Source: Terriglobia bacterium
GTDB taxonomy: Bacteria > Acidobacteriota > Terriglobia > UBA7540
NCBI GenBank assembly: GCA_020073545.1
Contig: JAIQEZ010000032.1
Coordinates: 1-38,788, forward strand
DNA: 38,788 bases
Direction of reading: 5' to 3'
Part shown: positions 26,731 to 34,056 of the stretch, one piece after another
Layout of the letters: the number at the start of each line of letters is the position of its first letter
Numbering within the stretch: the first letter of the stretch is position 1
Made by a program: the position numbers and the translations under genes
The notes under the pieces: generated by a model
What the model was told of the DNA's origin: nothing
What the model saw: the letters and a program-made list of their open reading frames with translations, nothing else
Database searches by the model: none

Positions 26731-28041
26731 TTGCACCGTAGCCTTCTCAAGTGGTTCGGGTACGCGTCCCTTCTGGCGGCAGTCATCCTGTACGGCGGCA
26801 TGCAACGCTGGATGGCGACCCGCATATTTGTTCCTCTCGACGTAGCCATCTCTCTCGTACATGACCACAACCGGACCGCCGAGTTCCGGACAAATCTTCG
26901 GGCCGTCCATTTGATTCACATGACTCTCCCCGATTCCGGCGAGCCAGGCTGCCGACTTTGGAACGGTCCCGCACCCCTGATCCGTTGGCAAGTGCTCAGG
27001 TCTGGACGCCCAGTGGCCGAAGGAGTTCACCACAAGCCGGAATGGTACAGTCGGGAGGCCCTCGGGAGGTTCGAGACCCCACAGGGTCTCTACAGCATTG
27101 ACCTCGATTTTCCGGCAAACTGCGCTATCGGCAAGTATGGGTATCCCAGGCTCAAGGTTGAAGTTGATCGGCACTCCATCGGGGTCTACAAAGTCGCGGA
27201 TTTACTCTTCTACACACTCGTCGCGGCGGGCATCGCCTTGATGCTTTGGCCCGCCATCGCGGAAATGGATGAGCTGAGGTTACAGGGCGAGATCCGCGCG
27301 ACCTACAGGGGCATGGCGCGCGCCGGCCGCACCCTCCAGCCGTTGATTGCGCTCACGCAGCCACTCTCGAGTCTCCGAACATTCTCGTACTTGGCCGTAA
27401 TGCTTCTAGCGACCGTGTGGTGGTTTTCTGTAATCTTGTCCCCGCTGACTCCCAACGGGTTGAAGGTCTACGTCCCGAAGCACGGAACCTACGCCCGGGC
27501 GGAGGATGAGCTGTGGAACGAACCGTTGGTCTTGCGCATCGATGCCCAACGCCGTTTGTATTTGAACCGGCAACCCGTGCCGCGGGCCGACCTGGAGAAG
27601 CGTTTGCGAGGTGCCCTGAGCATTCGCGCCGATTGGACTGTCTTTTTGGAAGGGGACCCAAGCCTTCCGGTCGGCGATCTCATCGCGCTGGTGGACGAAA
27701 TTGAAGGGGCATTTAAAGCCAAGGTGGTTTTGGTGACGCCAAGCATGGCGAAAGAAAACCCCACCCTGTCTGCGCCGCCTTTCTGCGTAGCCGTTCCGCT
27801 TCAGGCAGGGACGTTGGAGCTCCCGGGGCGGTGGCGGCGCACACGCTACGGCGAAGGGTATTACCATGTTTCGTTTACCCTCAACGAGCGAGGAGAGGCA
27901 TCGAACGCCAAGTTAGGGGGGAGTTCGGGAATTCCCGGCATCGACGAGTGGATCGTTCGCTCGGTCGAGAAGTGGAAATACCAACCCATGCCCAACTGCG
28001 GCAAACAAGAAGTAGCGACGTATATCTGGATCGATCATTGA
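26731..28041 (+). CDS. membrane protein fusing an ExbD-like domain with a TonB C-terminal domain
   Basis: 436 residues from a TTG with no clear ribosome-binding site. Order of parts: helix 1 (about 7-24); an outside beta-rich domain (about 45-150, unknown); helix 2 (154-173); helix 3 (217-236) running into SPLTPNGLKVYVP. Helix 3 plus that motif is the pattern of ExbD, whose periplasmic domain follows (LVLRIDAQRRLYLNRQPV, to about 337). Residues 375-436 are a TonB C-terminal domain, ending WIVRSVEKWKYQPMPNC.. ATYIWIDH. ExbD needs an Asp in its helix for proton flow; the equivalent part here (RTFSYLAVMLLATVWW) has none. No exbB lies nearby. Normally ExbB, ExbD and TonB are separate proteins that energise outer-membrane transport. 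Function here is open. Confidence 0.75.
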   Translation: MHRSLLKWFGYASLLAAVILYGGMQRWMATRIFVPLDVAISLVHDHNRTAEFRTNLRAVHLIHMTLPDSGEPGCRLWNGPAPLIRWQVLRSGRPVAEGVHHKPEWYSREALGRFETPQGLYSIDLDFPANCAIGKYGYPRLKVEVDRHSIGVYKVADLLFYTLVAAGIALMLWPAIAEMDELRLQGEIRATYRGMARAGRTLQPLIALTQPLSSLRTFSYLAVMLLATVWWFSVILSPLTPNGLKVYVPKHGTYARAEDELWNEPLVLRIDAQRRLYLNRQPVPRADLEKRLRGALSIRADWTVFLEGDPSLPVGDLIALVDEIEGAFKAKVVLVTPSMAKENPTLSAPPFCVAVPLQAGTLELPGRWRRTRYGEGYYHVSFTLNERGEASNAKLGGSSGIPGIDEWIVRSVEKWKYQPMPNCGKQEVATYIWIDH

Positions 28042-28329
28042 AGTTGCCCGCGGCAGGGCCAGCGGCTGGTTGGGGCAAACCGCTGATTGATGCGTTCTGC
28101 GATCTCGCGGAAACCCAAGAGCTGCGGACTTCCGGGACAAGTCCTCGCTACTCGCTGTCGAGAACCCGGCTACCAGTCCACTTCTTGGATTGCAGATGAA
28201 GCGGTGTCTATCGCGATCCATATGCTCTCCAACACGATGCCTAGCCGCATCAGGCTCCACCCGCGCTCCGCTAGGAACAGAGGCGGACGCAATGGTGGGG
28301 ACTTGGCGGGGCCAAGAGGTTCAATTGTT

Positions 28330-28824
28330 TCAAGGCATCCGGGTGAGGCGGGGAATCCAGCGCGGAACTGCCTGGCAGTACTCCTCGTACTCCCGCCCAA
28401 ACCTCTTCCGCAGGCCGGGTTCTTCCGCGGCTACGACGAAGATATGGACAAGTAGAAATGCTGCCAACCCGAGCAAGGTAATCGCGGCGGAGGCGAGGTA
28501 AAGACCAAATCCGAGCAGCAGAAGGATGCCGCCGACGTACATGGGATTTCGGACCAGTCTGTAGGGCCCGCGCGGAACAAATTTCTTCGGAGGATCGAAT
28601 GGCGCCGGCGTGCCGCGGCCCTCGATAACGAACAGTCCGGCCGTGGCGAGTCCGAGGGCGGCGCCTGCCACGATTAGCACGACGCCGGGGGCAATCAGCC
28701 AGGCAGGAAACCGGACCGGAATGTACTTGTCGAGCGCGCGAAGTTTCCACGCGACCCAGCCCCACAACGCCAGGAAGCCCGTCATATAAACCATCGCCCG
28801 CAGCGTTACCAAAAGCCGACTCAT
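28330..28824 (-). CDS. isoprenylcysteine/phospholipid methyltransferase-like membrane protein
   Basis: 164 residues from ATG 28824, behind CAGGGAGC at good spacing. Four or so membrane helices lie in the first 130 residues. The ICMT/PEMT signature is present: GPYRLVRNPMYVGGILLLLG, then EEPGLRKRFGREYEEYC near the end, the region that binds S-adenosylmethionine. It would methylate a lipid, a prenylated or a small-molecule carboxyl group at the membrane; substrates of bacterial members are mostly unknown. A TATAAT on the reverse strand (28882-28887) may start the transcript. It would also allow a leaderless GTG start at 28872 that adds 16 residues. Confidence 0.85.
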   Translation of the reverse strand: MSRLLVTLRAMVYMTGFLALWGWVAWKLRALDKYIPVRFPAWLIAPGVVLIVAGAALGLATAGLFVIEGRGTPAPFDPPKKFVPRGPYRLVRNPMYVGGILLLLGFGLYLASAAITLLGLAAFLLVHIFVVAAEEPGLRKRFGREYEEYCQAVPRWIPRLTRMP

Positions 28825-28991
28825 CAGTTTGCTCCCTGGATTGGTCGTCCCCCGAGGAAGAGCGTTGAGCACGGGAAAGCGATTATAGAGATTTCCGTAT
28901 CGCCCTTCCTTTTGATATGAGTGTACACCCGTTTGCGCCCTGCGAGCCGCTTCCCCCGCCGCGGAGGCGGTCGGTTAGGGTACTCGCCCCA

Positions 28992-29012
28992 CGGAAAGGC
29001 GAAGCCTTTCCG
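28992..29012. repeat. 9-bp hairpin in a GC-rich intergenic block
   Basis: CGGAAAGGC/GCCTTTCCG around a GAA loop. It lies between divergent or unlinked reverse-strand genes in 28825-29114, a stretch without a visible gene. It may end the M64 peptidase transcript, which stops at 29115, though no T-run follows. Confidence 0.5.
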
Positions 29013-29114
29013 CACAGCGGGCGGCTGAGCCGCAGGTCACCGCCTGCCGGATCTATCACAATTTGGACAAGCCCGATCGCGCCTGGTGCCTTCCACGCAG
29101 GATGGAGCTCCTCC

Positions 29115-30518
29115 TTATGGACGTGTGTAGAGATTAATAATCTCCTCGATGGCCCGTTGGCAAACGGCGCAAAACTCCGCTCCGGAAATCATGATGCAGC
29201 GCTGCTGGGGCCGATAGTAAATGTCTTCGTACTTCGCACCCTGGAACGCGCCCACCTTGTTCGCGTAGGGTCCTCCAGATAGGCAGTGCGCTTGTGTTTC
29301 GCGTGCATGGCGCCGGAACTCGTCGATTTCGGCAGCGGGGCGCCCTTCCGAACGCATCTGCTGGATGCGGCTTTGCGAATCGCGAATACTCTGCTCGTAG
29401 CAATCCTTGGGCCAGGGAGTGGGAATCGGCGTTTCGGGCGCCACTAAAGCCTTCCACTTCAGATTTTGCGGGTCGAGCAGGGCCGTAATATTGGGCTCCC
29501 ACGGCTCGACGCGAGTGCTGGCAGGCGCATAAGCCACGTTCGCATTGAAGTAGTACTCATCCCCAAGGTCTGCGAAGTGGTGCCCGAATTCATGGATGAA
29601 AACGGAAATGGCACTGGGATAGTCGATGCTGACACTGGCGTAGAGCCCAAAGATCCCTCCGTTGCCGTACTCCTGGGAGTTCATCACAATCCCCATCACG
29701 TCATAAGGGGCAAACGATGCCACAGTGCGAATGGCGCGGTTGTGGAACGAGAGGGCGTAACGCTCGGTGCCGAAAACATCAAATTGCGAACCGAAAAGGG
29801 TGCTGCGGTGGATGCCCGCGGAGGGATGCGACACGCCTGAGTCGGGAGAAGGGGAGCAGATCCCGCGCACATCGAAATCCTTGCGGCGCTCCTTGAAAGG
29901 CGAGACGCTGAAAACACCCTCGGCGAGCCGGCGCACATCTTTCTCGCACTTGTCCAGCTCGGTCGCGGTATAACCATCGCCGAGAAACAGCAAATCCACC
30001 TTCAGCGCGGGATCGCCGTTTCTCTCGATTTCGAGGACGCGCCCGGGGGAGGGAGGTTTTGACGTGTCGATGTACTTATCATGGGGATCGATGTTGGTTG
30101 ACCAAACCTCGCGGAAGAGGTTCTGCACGTCGCGCTTCTTGACGACAATTTGAACGGGAGCCTCCGGAGCGGGGAAACGCAGGGACTCGTGGAAAGTCCG
30201 GTTCGCCTTCTTCGCTTCGTCGGTGGTTACCCATTCGCCAAAGATGGATGAAAAGCCGCGCGAGTACAAAACCCGTTGGCTCGTGAGGTCCTTCACTTCG
30301 AAGTAGTACACGCCCCGATTGGCAGTGTCGATAGGCTTATGGGGATTCCCCGGCCAGGGCAGGGGTTCGATGACGACGCGGTCGACACTGAACAACTCCT
30401 GCGTGACGTTGCCGGTATGGAAAAAATCCAGCCGCATCGTCGCCGGGGTGGCGGCCATCGCCCCGATCGCCCAAACCGTGGCAAAGCAAACCGCGATAGC
30501 AAGATTCTTCAGCCGCAT
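29115..30518 (-). CDS. secreted M64-family metallopeptidase (IgA peptidase-like)
   Basis: 467 residues. ATG 30518 is preceded by GGGAGG and opens a signal peptide (MRLKNLAIAVCFATVWAIGAMA). Residues about 25-150 form the N-terminal beta domain found before M64 catalytic domains. The zinc site HEFGHHFADLGDEY (His309, Glu310, His313, then the DEY motif) matches the M64 pattern HExGHxxxxLxDEY exactly. CIMISGAEFCAVCQ near the end has three Cys. The family is named for an IgA-cleaving protease, but soil relatives are of unknown substrate; here a general secreted protease is more likely. The gene seems to be alone. Confidence 0.93.
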   Translation of the reverse strand: MRLKNLAIAVCFATVWAIGAMAATPATMRLDFFHTGNVTQELFSVDRVVIEPLPWPGNPHKPIDTANRGVYYFEVKDLTSQRVLYSRGFSSIFGEWVTTDEAKKANRTFHESLRFPAPEAPVQIVVKKRDVQNLFREVWSTNIDPHDKYIDTSKPPSPGRVLEIERNGDPALKVDLLFLGDGYTATELDKCEKDVRRLAEGVFSVSPFKERRKDFDVRGICSPSPDSGVSHPSAGIHRSTLFGSQFDVFGTERYALSFHNRAIRTVASFAPYDVMGIVMNSQEYGNGGIFGLYASVSIDYPSAISVFIHEFGHHFADLGDEYYFNANVAYAPASTRVEPWEPNITALLDPQNLKWKALVAPETPIPTPWPKDCYEQSIRDSQSRIQQMRSEGRPAAEIDEFRRHARETQAHCLSGGPYANKVGAFQGAKYEDIYYRPQQRCIMISGAEFCAVCQRAIEEIINLYTRP

Positions 30519-30762
30519 AAACACCTCCCGAGCTCCCAGAGTAGACAAGGCGAACCCAGCCATCGATGAGCGCCTGTTGCGAGTTCGCTACCAGCTAGCC
30601 AACAGGGTATTCCACCTCGACAGGGCTTCTCATCATAGGAAGTCGAGCGCAGGGCCTCAAGCCTCGTACAACAGGTCACATGTCAAAACTGCGAAATGGC
30701 CTAGAACTATAGGCCGTGGAGTTTGAAATACCCAAACTCTGCGCTTGTATCTATCCGCCACC

Positions 30763-30807
30763 TCACTCCACGGTCAAGCTCTTGGCCAGGTTGAGGGGCT
30801 TATCGAC
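30763..30807 (-). pseudogene. relic of the glmS 3' end
   Basis: The reverse strand reads VDKPLNLAKSLTVE then TGA (30763-30765). This is the invariant C-terminus of glucosamine-6-phosphate synthase (DVDKPRNLAKSVTVE). Upstream of VDKP the similarity ends, so only 14 codons remain. The rest of the 371-base gap 30519-30889 has two small hairpins (GGCCTA/TAGGCC, GAGTTT/AAACTC near 30697-30739) and no gene. Confidence 0.7.
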
Positions 30808-30889
30808 GGCACAGGGGACTCTGAAGCCCCGCTCCTCCATGGACGGAGAAAATTCCCTCGTTTACCACAAGTTCGCGACCCCAGGAGAT

Positions 30890-31918
30890 CTAGGACCCGA
30901 TGTAGCGGGCGTAGAGGCCGCGCGCCACGGCGGGGTCCTGCGTTCCCTTGACGATGGCACGGCCATCCGGAAAGACCGTTAACTCGAACGGGTCAAGAAA
31001 GCATTGGAGCAGGAACTCATTCGCGCGTACGGGTCCGAACCGCTCGAGTCGCGTCTTCAGCGCCGCGAGGTCCAGGGCCCGCGACTCCGTTTGATGAATT
31101 TGGACGGAATTCCGGCCGCAAAGGCTGATGTGCGTTGGCCCGCCTTGCTCCAGATAGGCGAACTCGCGCGCCACGCAAACCCGGCATTGGGAATCCCGCG
31201 CGAGCTTCACTTGCTGAAAACGATTGCTCCAGAGGTCGTAGGCAAGCAGCGAACCGTGTAATTCGGCTTCGCGACCGACCAGAATCTTGAGGGCCTCCGT
31301 GACCTGGATGGCTGCCGCCCAGGAGACCGCGGGGCCGATGACGCCCACCGTGTCACAGGTTTCGTGCATCCCCCGCGGCGCTTTCGGAAACACACAGGCG
31401 AGACACGCGGTGCGGCCGGGAAGGATCGTCATGGTCGTGGCGTAACTGGCGACGACGGCGCCATAAGTCCACGGGATTCCCATTTTCACGGCAGCGTCAT
31501 TCAAGAGGTAACGCGTTTCGAAATTGTCCGTGGCGTCGAGGACGACGTGGAAGCCCTCGAGGAATTCTTCGATATTGCGGCTGTCCGCGTCGGCAACGAT
31601 TCCTTCGACGCGCACCTCCGAATTGATCTCACTGAGCTTCCGCTCCGCCGCCACGGCCTTGGGCAAGCACGCGCGCACGTCGGCTTCGTCAAAAAGCATC
31701 TGACGCTGCAGGTTCGACTCCTCGACAAAATCGCGATCCACAATCCGCAAGGTTCCCACGCCCGCGCGCACCAAGGCATTGGCCTGCGCTGTGCCCAGAG
31801 CGCCACAGCCGAGGACCACGACCTTGGATTGCAGCAATCTTTCCTGCCCTTCTCTGCCGATGGGCGAAAAGAGAATCTGCCGCGAATACTTCTCAGAATT
31901 CACCAGTGGCCTGTCCAT
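30890..31918 (-). CDS. ThiF/MoeB-family adenylyltransferase
   Basis: 342 residues. Such E1-like enzymes adenylate the C-terminal Gly-Gly of a sulfur-carrier protein (ThiS or MoaD) for thiamine or molybdopterin synthesis. The ATP site is VVLGCGALGTAQANAL (Gly37, Gly39, Gly42), the conserved NLQRQ and DATDNFETRYLLND are present, two CxxC pairs (CLAC, CRVC) bind zinc, and HETCDTVGVIGP contains the candidate catalytic Cys. A C-terminal domain (about 280-342, with DGRAIVKGTQDPAVARGLYARYIG) is as in the long ThiF-type proteins. No thi or moa gene is nearby, so ThiF versus MoeB cannot be decided. A GTG five codons in is an alternative start. Confidence 0.88.
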   Translation of the reverse strand: MDRPLVNSEKYSRQILFSPIGREGQERLLQSKVVVLGCGALGTAQANALVRAGVGTLRIVDRDFVEESNLQRQMLFDEADVRACLPKAVAAERKLSEINSEVRVEGIVADADSRNIEEFLEGFHVVLDATDNFETRYLLNDAAVKMGIPWTYGAVVASYATTMTILPGRTACLACVFPKAPRGMHETCDTVGVIGPAVSWAAAIQVTEALKILVGREAELHGSLLAYDLWSNRFQQVKLARDSQCRVCVAREFAYLEQGGPTHISLCGRNSVQIHQTESRALDLAALKTRLERFGPVRANEFLLQCFLDPFELTVFPDGRAIVKGTQDPAVARGLYARYIGS

Positions 31919-31981
31919 CCCGGAAATCCGGACTCAGCTTGCTCGCGCGCGGGAGCCGTGCTTCCGCACCTCGCCCCCACA

Positions 31982-31987
31982 ATTATA
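31982..31987 (-). promoter_or_regulatory. possible -10 box for the ThiF/MoeB gene
   Basis: A perfect TATAAT on the reverse strand, 64 bases before the start. The matching -35 region is poor. Confidence 0.35.
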
Positions 31988-32208
31988 CCCTTCCCACCAC
32001 AAGGTTGTGCGGAGCGGAACAACGCGCATCCGGTGTGACGGGGCCGCGGGTCCATCTCCCCGGTTCAACAAGCAGAATCCCCGTGCAAGATTATGGACTG
32101 GACGTGCTCCTTTCGCGGAGCGATGATAGGGATCAGCCGAATGTCTCCGGCGAGCGAGTCGGTCCACGCAAGCCGGCAAGCGGTTAGGTGTTTCCCTCAG
32201 TTCCGAGC

Positions 32209-32880
32209 ATGGTATTCGCCATGCAGTTCCAAGTTCGCGCCCGCGACATGATCGAAACCCAGCTTCGCAGGCGAGGCATCCGCGACGAGCGCGTGCTGGA
32301 GGCCATGCTACGAGTTCCTCGCCACGAATTTGTCCCGGCGGAGCTGGTCACGGCCGCCTACGACGACCGCCCCTTGCCCATCGGGGAAGCGGAGACAATT
32401 TCGCAACCTTATATCGTCGCGGCCATGACCGAAGCAGCGCGCGTGAGTCCCGGCGATAAAGCGCTGGAAGTCGGCACGGGCAGCGGGTACCAGGCCGCGA
32501 TCCTTGCTTACCTGGGAGCAACGGTTTACACCATTGAAAGGAATCCCCGGCTCACCGTGGGTGCGCGCGAACGCCTGACGCGCTTGGGTTACCTGAACGT
32601 CCAGGTGTTCTCGGGCGACGGCAGTGAAGGTCTTCCTGCGAACGCGCCCTATGACGTCATTCTGGTGACCGCGGCCGCGCCGAGCGTGTCACCCGTTCTG
32701 CTCGGCCAACTCGCCGATGAGGCCCGTCTGGTGGTGCCGGTAGGAGACCTGTACCACCAGGATCTCCTGTTGCTCTTCAAACACGGCGGCGAGATGGCGA
32801 CGCGCTTTCTCGACCCATGCCAGTTCGTTCCCTTGATTGGAAAAGGCGGTTGGCCGGAGAGATCGGCGGGGTTCGATTAG
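32209..32880 (+). CDS. pcm: protein-L-isoaspartate O-methyltransferase
   Basis: About 223 residues. It methylates L-isoaspartate in damaged proteins, starting their repair. The SAM motif I is ALEVGTGSGYQAAILAYLG, and family motifs MLRVPRHEFVP, YDDRPLPIGEAETISQPYIVA and PVLLGQLADEARLVVPVG are in order. Starts at 32209, 32221 and a GTG at 32188 are all possible: no ribosome-binding site decides. It is divergent from the ThiF/MoeB gene, and a glycosyltransferase follows 99 bases later behind its own promoter. Confidence 0.93.
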   Translation: MVFAMQFQVRARDMIETQLRRRGIRDERVLEAMLRVPRHEFVPAELVTAAYDDRPLPIGEAETISQPYIVAAMTEAARVSPGDKALEVGTGSGYQAAILAYLGATVYTIERNPRLTVGARERLTRLGYLNVQVFSGDGSEGLPANAPYDVILVTAAAPSVSPVLLGQLADEARLVVPVGDLYHQDLLLLFKHGGEMATRFLDPCQFVPLIGKGGWPERSAGFD

Positions 32881-32941
32881 GGAAGCCATCTTGGCGCTGG
32901 GGTCTGAGGAAAACAACGCGGGTCAGGCGGCCGTTGCCCTT

Positions 32942-32971
32942 TTGACTCCCCCGGCTCGGTTCTCGTATAGT
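32942..32971 (+). promoter_or_regulatory. promoter of the glycosyltransferase gene, near-leaderless
   Basis: TTGACT (32942-32947), an 18-base spacer, and TATAGT (32966-32971). The ATG at 32980 comes 8 bases after the -10 box, so the transcript would start about 2-3 bases before the start codon. No ribosome-binding site is present between them. Confidence 0.65.
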
Positions 32972-32979
32972 GTCGCTCC

Positions 32980-33702
32980 ATGCCAGAGCCGTTTCTGAGC
33001 ATCGTGATCCCCGCGTACAACGAGGCTCGTCGCATTGAGAGCTCGCTGGAGGCCATCCAGGGTTACGTCCGATCGAAGAACTTCTCGGTCGAGGCGATCG
33101 TCGTGGACGACGGCTCGACCGACAACACCGTGGAGGTCATTTCGCGCCACCCGGAAGTCCGCGTGCTCCGCAACGACCGCAACCGCGGCAAAGGTTTTTC
33201 GGTTCGGCACGGAGTGCTCGAGGCGCGCGGCGAACTCATCCTTTTCACCGACGCCGACCTTTCCGCTCCTATCGAGGAGGCCGACAAGCTGCTGGCCGCC
33301 CTCGAATCCTCCGGCGCAGACGCGGCGGTGGGTTCAAGGGCGCTCGAGCGAGAGCTGATCGGCATTCACCAATCGTGGTTTCGCGAATGGGGAGGACGAT
33401 TCTTCAACCTGTTGGTACGTCTCTTCACCGGGCTACGAATCCACGACACACAGTGCGGGTTCAAACTCTTCCGGCGCGGGACCACCCGCCGCGCCTTCGA
33501 GCTCCAGCGCGTGGAAAGGTTCGGGTTTGATCCCGAGGTCCTTTTCCTCATCCGCCGCCTGGGCGGCAAGGTGGTCGAGGTTCCCGTGCGCTGGAACGAC
33601 AATCCCGCCTCCAAGGTGCATTATCTGCGCGACTCCCTCCGCATGACGCTGGACTTGGTAGTTCTCCGCTGGCGCGCCTTGAGGGGTCAGTACCGCGCCT
33701 GA
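32980..33702 (+). CDS. family 2 glycosyltransferase, dolichyl/polyprenyl-phosphate glucosyltransferase type
   Basis: 240 residues, a single GT-A domain. It has the family's features: SIVIPAYNEARRI, the nucleotide-sugar site VDDGSTDNTV, the metal-binding TDADLSAPIEE, GSRALE, and the acceptor region TQCGFKLFRRG with FGFDPEVLFLIRR. This order is that of ALG5-like enzymes, which move glucose (or a related sugar) from UDP-sugar to a polyprenyl phosphate at the membrane. It lacks a C-terminal membrane segment. The gene is set apart from its neighbours by promoters on both sides. Confidence 0.9.
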   Translation: MPEPFLSIVIPAYNEARRIESSLEAIQGYVRSKNFSVEAIVVDDGSTDNTVEVISRHPEVRVLRNDRNRGKGFSVRHGVLEARGELILFTDADLSAPIEEADKLLAALESSGADAAVGSRALERELIGIHQSWFREWGGRFFNLLVRLFTGLRIHDTQCGFKLFRRGTTRRAFELQRVERFGFDPEVLFLIRRLGGKVVEVPVRWNDNPASKVHYLRDSLRMTLDLVVLRWRALRGQYRA

Positions 33703-33741
33703 TTCTTCATCGTTTTCGCCCCACTTTCGCCCTTTTTCTGC

Positions 33742-33770
33742 TTGACTCACCCAAGACCGGGTTTTATTAT
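33742..33770 (+). promoter_or_regulatory. promoter of the small RNA unit
   Basis: TTGACT (33742-33747), exactly 17 bases, TATTAT (33765-33770). The start is expected near 33777, 22 bases before the micro-ORF ATG. Confidence 0.75.
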
Positions 33771-33798
33771 CGCCACATCGCTAGAAAGGAGGTGATCC

Positions 33799-33846
33799 AT
33801 GTCGATCGAAAGTGATTGTAACCTTAGCGAGGGTGCTGAGGCTTAG
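33799..33846 (+). CDS. 15-residue leader peptide
   Basis: ATG to TAG encodes MSIESDCNLSEGAEA. It is preceded by TAGAAAGGAGGTGATCC (33782-33798), a full 17-base complement of the usual 16S rRNA 3' tail, with AGGAGG at an ideal 6 bases from the ATG. That is one of the strongest ribosome sites possible. There is no run of one amino acid, as in amino-acid attenuators, and the ORF overlaps the competing stems of the RNA, so translation could control its folding. Confidence 0.55.
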   Translation: MSIESDCNLSEGAEA

Positions 33847-33964
33847 GCGCTAAGCACGCGCCCGCAAGTGGGTCCCTCTCTCTAGCGTGGAGAGGGTTAG
33901 TGGCAAGGCGCTGCTGGGCGCCGTCCCGTTCGACAACGGGAAGCCAAACCCATCAGTATCCCGG

Positions 33965-34000
33965 GCCCCTGGTCCCGCACGGGCGGGACCAGGGGCTTTT
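33965..34000 (+). terminator. intrinsic terminator of the small RNA
   Basis: GCCCCTGGTCCCGC (33965-33978) pairs perfectly, 14 bp, with GCGGGACCAGGGGC (33983-33996). An ACGG loop joins the arms; TTTT follows at once and TTTTT again two bases later. Confidence 0.92.
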
Positions 34001-34044
34001 GATTTTTGTGGCGGGATTGACTCTGTTTCCCGGAATGACTGGAT

Positions 34045-34050
34045 TATAAT
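34045..34050 (+). promoter_or_regulatory. -10 box of the ATPase-nuclease pair, probable leaderless start
   Basis: A perfect TATAAT ends 6 bases before the ATG at 34057, so transcription would start on or next to the start codon, and no ribosome-binding site is present. The -35 is unclear: TTGACT at 34017-34022 is 22 bases away, longer than usual. Confidence 0.55.
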
Positions 34051-34056
34051 GGCGAC

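Larger units (their letters stand above)
26244..28183. repeat. 16-base direct repeats flanking the 26.3-28.0 kb genes
   Basis: GGCTACCAGTTCACTT at 26244-26259 and GGCTACCAGTCCACTT at 28168-28183 match at 15 of 16 bases. They bracket the small membrane protein and the ExbD-TonB fusion gene. They could be insertion-site repeats or chance. The 274 bases from 26093 to 26366 and the 288 bases from 28042 to 28329 otherwise show no gene. Confidence 0.4.
33777..34007 (+). ncRNA. structured small RNA of unknown family, about 225 nt
   Basis: An independent unit with promoter (33742-33770) and terminator (33965-34000). After a micro-ORF (33799-33846), the RNA can fold as a multibranched domain. A closing stem TGGGT/ACCCA (33869-33873 with 33948-33952) surrounds three hairpins: CCCTCTC/GAGAGGG (33874-33896), GGCGC/GCGCC (33907-33922), and CCCGTT/AACGGG with a CGAC loop (33925-33940). 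Single-stranded TTAGTGGCAA and AAGCCAA lie between. The start of the RNA has competing stems: CTTAGCG/CGCTAAG (33823-33829 with 33848-33854), GTGCT/AGCAC, and GCTTA/TAAGC. It does not resemble tmRNA, SRP RNA, RNase P, 6S RNA or a riboswitch I know. A role for the next genes is possible, but the terminator separates them. Confidence 0.7.

Noticed and set aside
28872-28872. GTG 28872 as the start of the ICMT-like protein
   Set aside because: A leaderless start from the TATAAT at 28882-28887 is possible, but ATG 28824 has a good ribosome site and begins just before the first membrane helix.
33782-33798. Possible 16S rRNA 3' end on the reverse strand
   Set aside because: The 17 bases match the reverse complement of the 16S tail, but upstream on the reverse strand nothing resembles helix 45 (GGTGCGGCTGGATC is not present). 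The + strand promoter and ATG fit a ribosome-binding site instead.
33777-33960. Known riboswitch, tmRNA, SRP RNA, RNase P or T-box
   Set aside because: None of their hallmark sequences (for example the T-box GGGTGGNACCGCG, or the SRP GNRA tetraloop helix) is visible.
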